Assembly: GCF_023028225.1 (NCBI RefSeq)
Contig: NZ_CP095482.1
Location: 2,232,001 to 2,296,000, forward strand
Length of the DNA: 64,000 nucleotides
Source: Halorientalis litorea
GTDB taxonomy: Archaea; Halobacteriota; Halobacteria; Halobacteriales; Haloarculaceae
Reading direction: 5' to 3'
Shown one piece after another: positions 59,747-64,000 of the stretch (positions are counted from its first letter, which is position 1; each line of letters begins with the position of its first letter). The position numbers and the translations under genes were made by a program. A model generated the notes under the pieces. It saw only the letters and a program-made list of their open reading frames with translations. It was not told the DNA's origin and made no database searches.

Positions 59747-60463
59747 ATGGAGGCCACCTTCCGTGACCGTGCCCTCGTCCTCGACGAGACACTCGTCTGT
59801 GCTGACCTCCACATCGGAAAAGGGCGGACCGCGAACGTCGACCTGCCGCTCGGCGAACGCGAGAATATCGTGGACCGTCTCGAGGCACTTCTGGCGGCTC
59901 ACGACATCGAGCGGGTGGTGTTCGCCGGGGACGTACTCCACTCGTTCGACCGCGTGCCCGCCGACGCCGAGGGGACGCTGACGGCACTGATACGGACGGT
60001 CGGTGACGCCGGGGCCGAACTCGTCGTCATCCGCGGGAACCACGACACGATGCTGGAGACGCTCTGGAACGGGACGGTCCACGACGAGTACGTCCTCGAC
60101 GCCGTCCCGGGCGTCGGGGCCGACGGCGCGGGAACGGCCGTGGTCTGTCACGGACACCACGAACCGACGACCGAGGCCGAGTTGTACGTCGTCGGTCACG
60201 ACCACCCGACGATTACCATCGAGGGCCAGAAGTGGCACTGCTACCTCTACGGCCCCGGCGTCTATCGCGGCGCGGACGTTCTCGTCCTGCCGGCGTTCAG
60301 CCACCTCGTCGAGGGCGTCCCGGTCGACGGGCGGTACGGCCCCCCCTCGCTCATGTCCCCGCTAGTTTCCGACCTCGACCGGTTCCGGCCGGTCGTCCGG
60401 GACGAGACTGCCGGCGAGACCCGCACGTTCCCAGCCCTCGGCGAGTTTCGGCACCTACTCTAA
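59747..60463 (+). CDS. Metallophosphoesterase (COG1407-like)
   Basis: A 238-aa calcineurin-like phosphoesterase: ETLVCADLHIGKGRT, VVFAGDVLHSF, VVIRGNHD, VVCHGHHEP and YVVGHDHPTI form the binuclear metal site. The opening with DLHIGKG is typical of archaeal proteins predicted to act on nucleic acids or in DNA repair. Substrate unknown. TATA-like atttactc about 27 bp upstream. Overlaps the end of the FAD gene by 9 bp. Confidence 0.88.
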   Translation: MEATFRDRALVLDETLVCADLHIGKGRTANVDLPLGERENIVDRLEALLAAHDIERVVFAGDVLHSFDRVPADAEGTLTALIRTVGDAGAELVVIRGNHDTMLETLWNGTVHDEYVLDAVPGVGADGAGTAVVCHGHHEPTTEAELYVVGHDHPTITIEGQKWHCYLYGPGVYRGADVLVLPAFSHLVEGVPVDGRYGPPSLMSPLVSDLDRFRPVVRDETAGETRTFPALGEFRHLL

Positions 60464-61711
60464 CAGGGCCGCGGCGACGCGGCCGCTCTCCAGGGCTCCC
60501 TGAATCGAGGACCAGCGGGTGTAATCGCCCGCGAGGACCACGGGGCCGTCGGGCGTGTCGGGGGCCGGCAGGTCGGCCCGGAACCCCGGCAGTTGGTCGA
60601 ACTGTGCCACGTCGACGCGGTCGGTCCGCAGCAGTTCCATCGCGTCGAATCGTCGCTCGGGGTACCAGCTTTCGAGTGTCGACCGCCCACGCTCGAACAG
60701 CGTCCCGTCGTCGGCTTCGGGGGTCCCGAGCCACGTCGCGGAGAGGAGCGTCCGGTCGTCGGGCGCGTAGGACGGCGCGACGGCCGACAGCGGCGCGACC
60801 TGGTTGGGGTCGGTCCCGTCGGCGTTGAGCAGTATCTTCTTGCCGGTGTCCAACTCGACGTGGCCGGGCAGGCCGTAGTACTGGGTGACACAGCCCCGCG
60901 TCTCAGTCGGAATCCCGTCGACGCCGGTCAGGTCCGCCGCCGTCGGCGGGTCCGTGGCGACCACGGCGGCGTCGGCGGCCACCGTTCCGTCGGCCGTCTC
61001 GACGGTCACGCCGTCCTCGTCCGTGTCGAGGGCCGTGACCGCCGTTCCGAGTCGGATATCGGCACCGGCTCGGCGGGCGCGGTCCGCGAGTTGGTCCGAT
61101 ATCGCACCCATCCCGCGGGCGGGCACCGCTGTCTGTCCCTCGCCGAGCATCTTGAACGTGTACCGGAAGACGCCGGCGTCCGTCGAGAGCGAGCGGTCGA
61201 GCGTGATACCGCCGTAGAACGGCGCGGCGAAGTTGTCGAGAAAGTCCCGCGAGAAACCCCGACCGACGAGATAGGACTCGACGGACTCCCGAGGTCCACG
61301 GTCGAACAGTGCCTCGTCGTCGACGCCCGACAGCGCGCGCTGGAGGCGGAAGAGTCGAACCTTGTCGCCCAGCGTCACGTCGGTGTTGAACAGCGTCTCG
61401 GTGATGTCGCCGGGGCTGTCGAGCGGGTCGGCGAGGACCGTCCGGCGGTTTGGGTGGGCGATGGTCGCGCCGCCGGTGAACGAGCGGAGGTCGAGTTCGT
61501 CGTAGTCGAGTTCCCGGCGGGCGGCGGGGTAGGCGGTGAAGAGGACCTGAAACCCGCGGTCGAAGACGAACCCGTCCTCACGGACCGACCGGACCCGCCC
61601 GCCGACTGCCTCGCGGGCTTCGTACAGCGTCACGTCGGCACCGTCGGCGGCGAGGTGGCGGGCCGCGACCAGTCCGGCGAGGCCTCCACCGACGACTACC
61701 ACGTCTGTCAT
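60455..61711 (-). CDS. FAD-dependent amine/protoporphyrinogen oxidase-like oxidoreductase
   Basis: A 418-aa flavoprotein from ATG 61711. MTDVVVVGGGLAGLVAARHLAADGADVTLYEAREAVGGRV is the FAD-binding GxGxxG with downstream GG motif; FDRGFQVLFTAYPAARREL, PFYGGITLDRSLSTD and VLAGDYTRWSSIQGALESGRVAA (the C-terminal FAD segment) mark the phytoene-desaturase / amine-oxidase superfamily. Possible roles: carotenoid or prenyl-chain oxidation; substrate not known. Leaderless promoter likely (gttttttgacc about 27 bp upstream). Confidence 0.88.
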   Translation of the reverse strand: MTDVVVVGGGLAGLVAARHLAADGADVTLYEAREAVGGRVRSVREDGFVFDRGFQVLFTAYPAARRELDYDELDLRSFTGGATIAHPNRRTVLADPLDSPGDITETLFNTDVTLGDKVRLFRLQRALSGVDDEALFDRGPRESVESYLVGRGFSRDFLDNFAAPFYGGITLDRSLSTDAGVFRYTFKMLGEGQTAVPARGMGAISDQLADRARRAGADIRLGTAVTALDTDEDGVTVETADGTVAADAAVVATDPPTAADLTGVDGIPTETRGCVTQYYGLPGHVELDTGKKILLNADGTDPNQVAPLSAVAPSYAPDDRTLLSATWLGTPEADDGTLFERGRSTLESWYPERRFDAMELLRTDRVDVAQFDQLPGFRADLPAPDTPDGPVVLAGDYTRWSSIQGALESGRVAAALLE

Positions 61712-61788
61712 GCCCGGACAGAGGTCGCGGCCGGTCAAAAAACTCCTGTCACACAACGATTATCCGCCGCCCGTCCGAACTCGCCGCC

Positions 61789-62106
61789 ATGCCCTCCGAA
61801 ACTGGTGCTCCGCCGACGGATAGCCAGCCGATTCGCTTTTTCCACCCGTCCAGATTCGCGGACGCCGCCGTGTTCCTGTTCTGTGGCCTCGTCCTCCTGT
61901 ACAGTCTGCTCATCGTCCAGCAGATACTCGTCGGCCTCCTCGCCGTGACGATGGTGTTGGTGGTGTACTACGGCGTGCGGTTCTTGCGCTGGTTCGCGAC
62001 GACGTACCGCCGACGGACGGACGCGCTCGAATCCATCGCGTCGTCGCTGGCGACGATGGTCGAACGCGAGGACGACGGTACGGGTGGGGACGACGCCAAC
62101 CCGTGA
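61789..62106 (+). CDS. Small membrane protein, function unknown
   Basis: A 105-aa protein. A proline/polar N-terminus of about 22 residues, two adjacent transmembrane helices (about 25-45 and 48-66, AAVFLFCGLVLLYSLLIVQQ, LVGLLAVTMVLVVYYGVRFL), then a cytoplasmic helix RRTDALESIASSLATMVERED and an acidic tail. No family recognised. TATA-like gattatcc about 27 bp upstream. Confidence 0.7.
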   Translation: MPSETGAPPTDSQPIRFFHPSRFADAAVFLFCGLVLLYSLLIVQQILVGLLAVTMVLVVYYGVRFLRWFATTYRRRTDALESIASSLATMVEREDDGTGGDDANP

Positions 62107-62153
62107 GGACGCGAACGGACAGGGATTAGTCCGTCGCGCCCGGAGGGACGCTC

Positions 62154-63344
62154 ATGCACACGTCTCCGGCAGTCCGCGGCGTGACCTGTGACGACTGCGA
62201 TGCGACGTTCGACCCCGCCGAGGCGACGGGCCGCTGTCCCGACTGTGGCGGTTCGCTCGCCGTCGAGTACGACCACGGCGTGATGTCCGTCTCCCGCGAG
62301 ACGCTCGCCGACGAGCGGTTCGATGGCGTCGCCCGCTACGCCGACCTCCTGCCGTTCGACCGGGACGCCCTCGTGACGATGGACGAGGGCGCGACGCCGC
62401 TGGTCGGGTCGCCGCGACTCGCCGACGAACTCGGCGTGGCCGAAGTGTACATCAAAGACGAGGGGGCGAACCCCACGGGGAGCGTCACCGACCGCGGCCT
62501 CGCGCTGGCCGTGACGGCCGCACACGAGGCAGGGGCCGACGCCGTCGCCCTCCCGACGCCGGGTCCGGCCGGCCAGTCGGCCGCCGCCTACGCCGCCCGC
62601 GCTGACCTCGACTCTCACTCGTTCGTCCCGTCGCGCACGCCGTTCGACCACAAGGCGATGATAAACGTTCACGGCGGCGAGATGAACGTCGTCGGCGGCC
62701 GCTACGGCGACGCCGTCGACGCGTTCGCGGACGCCGTCGCCGACGAACCGTGGCACTCACTCGCCGCCTTCGACCAACCGTATCGGCGGGAGGGTGCCAA
62801 GACCCTCGCGTACGAACTCGCCGAGCAACTCGACTGGTCACCCCCGGACGCGGTGGTCTACCCGACCGGCGAGGGCGTCGGCCTCACCGGCGTCCGCCGT
62901 GGGATGGCCGACCTGCGGGAACTCGGCCTGGTCGAAGACGTGCCCGCTCTCTACGCCGCACAGGCCGCGGACTGTGCCCCCGTCGCCGAGGCGTTCGAGG
63001 CGGGCGAGGACGACACCGAGGCGTGGGAGCGGCCGGACACCATCTGTGGCGGTGTCGAGGTAGCCGACCCAGCCGGTGGGGCCACGGTGCTGGAGGCGGT
63101 CCGGGCGACAGACGGGGGTGCCGTCGCCACCGACGACCCGGATATCCTCGACAGTGCCGTCACCGTGGCACAGGCCGAGGGCGTCGAGATGGCGGCCAGT
63201 GCCGGACCCGCCGCCAGCGGTGCGTGGGAACTGAGCGAGTCGGGGGCGTTCGACGCCGACGACACCGTCGTCCTCGTGAACACGCTCGCCGGCGGTGTCG
63301 AGGCCGACCTCCTCCGCAGTCACCTGATGAGCAAGGGCATCTGA
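62154..63344 (+). CDS. Threonine synthase-like protein lacking the PLP lysine
   Basis: A 396-aa fold-type II PLP-enzyme paralogue. The N-terminal zinc ribbon (C12-x2-C15, C28-x2-C31) is as in archaeal threonine synthases. DEGATPLVGSPRLADELGVAEVYIKDEGANPTGS follows the family closely, but the next residues are V-T-D-R-G: Thr112 stands where the Schiff-base lysine of S-F-K-D-R-G should be. The loop normally S-T-G-N-T-S reads PTPGPAGQS, so the cofactor contacts are also altered. It is therefore probably not a threonine synthase and may bind a ligand without PLP chemistry. Followed 2 bp later by the LysE-type exporter gene. Confidence 0.82.
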   Translation: MHTSPAVRGVTCDDCDATFDPAEATGRCPDCGGSLAVEYDHGVMSVSRETLADERFDGVARYADLLPFDRDALVTMDEGATPLVGSPRLADELGVAEVYIKDEGANPTGSVTDRGLALAVTAAHEAGADAVALPTPGPAGQSAAAYAARADLDSHSFVPSRTPFDHKAMINVHGGEMNVVGGRYGDAVDAFADAVADEPWHSLAAFDQPYRREGAKTLAYELAEQLDWSPPDAVVYPTGEGVGLTGVRRGMADLRELGLVEDVPALYAAQAADCAPVAEAFEAGEDDTEAWERPDTICGGVEVADPAGGATVLEAVRATDGGAVATDDPDILDSAVTVAQAEGVEMAASAGPAASGAWELSESGAFDADDTVVLVNTLAGGVEADLLRSHLMSKGI

Positions 63345-63346
63345 GC

Positions 63347-64000
63347 ATGACAGCGGGTGACCCGCTCGCGACGGCACTGGCGGGGGCGGTGTTCGGACTG
63401 GCACTCGCCGCACCGCCGGGGCCGATGAACGCCGTCATCGCCGAGGAGAGCGTCGTCCAAGGGTGGCTCGCGGGCTTCGTCGCCGGTGTCGGTGCGATGG
63501 TCGCCGACGCGTGCTTCCTCCTCCTCGCGCTGGTCGGCGTCGTCGCCGTCGTCCAGCGGCAACCGACCGTTCGGGGTGTGATGGTTCTCGCCGGTGGCTG
63601 TCTCATGTTGTATTTCGCGTACGCCACAGTCGGCGACGCCCGCCGAGCGTTCGGCGTGGCGGCGGCGGATGGGACGGACACCCAGCAGTCCGACACGGGG
63701 GCGGGGCCGTGGGACGCGGCCCGTGGCTTCCGACGGGCGTTCCTGCTCGCCATCACGAACCCGTATCAGGTCGCCTTCTGGCTGACCGTCGGCGTCGGCC
63801 TGCTCGAACCGGGCACCGTGGACGTCCTCGCACAGACGCCGTACGTGGGCGCGTCGCTGGCCGACCTCCTCGTCGTCAGGACGGGCAGCCCGCTCCTCAT
63901 CGCGGGGCTGTTCGGCGGTATCGTCGTCTGGATAACGGGGTTCCCGGCGGTGCTGGTGGCGGCCGGGCGACGCGTCGACAGACTCGGCCCGGCCGTCGCG
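63347..64000 (+). CDS. LysE-family amino acid exporter (3' end beyond window)
   Basis: 218 codons, open to the right edge. The N-terminus GAVFGLALAAPPGPMNAVIAEESVVQGW carries the PGP motif of LysE/RhtB exporters, followed by VAGVGAMVADACFLLLALVG and further helices with the second conserved segment FLLAITNPYQVAFWLTVGVGLL. It probably exports an amino acid or analogue. Starts 2 bp after the threonine-synthase-like stop, so the two are likely co-transcribed. Confidence 0.85.
   Translation, partial: MTAGDPLATALAGAVFGLALAAPPGPMNAVIAEESVVQGWLAGFVAGVGAMVADACFLLLALVGVVAVVQRQPTVRGVMVLAGGCLMLYFAYATVGDARRAFGVAAADGTDTQQSDTGAGPWDAARGFRRAFLLAITNPYQVAFWLTVGVGLLEPGTVDVLAQTPYVGASLADLLVVRTGSPLLIAGLFGGIVVWITGFPAVLVAAGRRVDRLGPAVA

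Noticed and set aside
1-64000. Insertion sequences, integrases, prophage or plasmid replication genes
   Set aside because: No transposase, integrase, Rep/Orc or capsid-like motif was seen in any plausible frame. Apart from the hairpin elements the window reads as stable chromosome.

Overview
The window is chromosomal DNA of a halophilic archaeon (class Halobacteria). The evidence is high G+C, strongly acidic predicted proteins, and archaeal information-processing genes: aCPSF1/FttA, L44e, S27e, aIF2-alpha, Nop10, XPB/Bax1 and an initiator tRNA with A1:U72. Glycerol-1-phosphate dehydrogenase (archaeal lipid stereochemistry) and a fused FolC-FolP protein, known from haloarchaea, point the same way. 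Many starts have no Shine-Dalgarno site but a TATA-like element about 25-30 nt upstream of the ATG/GTG. That fits leaderless transcripts and was used to choose starts. No phage, integrase, transposase or CRISPR array was seen; the gene content looks like core chromosome.

Layout. 0-3.8 kb: an R2lox-type Mn/Fe ligand-binding oxidase, an 86-aa acidic protein and a plant-type [2Fe-2S] ferredoxin in a tight operon. An SCP2-type lipid-binding protein lies downstream and a Bat-type HTH regulator is divergent. 3.8-14.2 kb: FolC-FolP fusion, a glycosyltransferase, an overlapping metallophosphoesterase/polyphosphate kinase pair, an S9 peptidase and EgsA. 14.4-25.5 kb: a PGF-CTERM surface protein, glutamate synthase, prolyl-tRNA synthetase, an HTH/DICT sensory pair and small membrane or hypothetical proteins. 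25.7-32.4 kb: termination factor aCPSF1/FttA, an array of eight hairpins, an APH-family kinase, endonuclease III, DUF371, a mini zinc protein and a GH2-like protein with an altered active site. 32.6-42.1 kb: coiled-coil protein, SppA, DUF373, a diphthamide-type ATP-pyrophosphatase whose 3' end is duplicated by a 163-bp tandem element, thioredoxin, a sugar nucleotidyltransferase, regulators, a Rieske protein and a lipoprotein gene with a stop at codon 2. 42.2-50.2 kb: DnaK/GrpE, a pilin-like protein, XPB and Bax1 separated by an opposed lipoprotein gene, a VOC protein and a second three-hairpin element. 50.3-56.5 kb: a PAPS-reductase-family protein, a purine phosphoribosyltransferase, a cupin, initiator tRNA-Met and a GT2/GtrA/DUF2298 glycan-lipid cluster. 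56.5-64 kb: the L44e-S27e-aIF2a-Nop10-PAC2 cluster, a membrane J-domain protein, a phosphoesterase, a flavin oxidoreductase, a threonine-synthase-like protein without the PLP lysine, and the start of a LysE-family exporter.

Most notable observations: (i) the R2lox, ferredoxin and SCP2 neighbourhood, which suggests an electron donor and a lipid carrier for an oxidase whose partners are unknown to me; (ii) the 163-bp hairpin element that twice carries the last codons of its host gene, with coding-type divergence between tails; (iii) the hairpin array next to the aCPSF1 gene; (iv) two likely pseudo-enzymes, one GH2-like and one threonine-synthase-like.

All family assignments come from reading motifs by eye. 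No database search was run.
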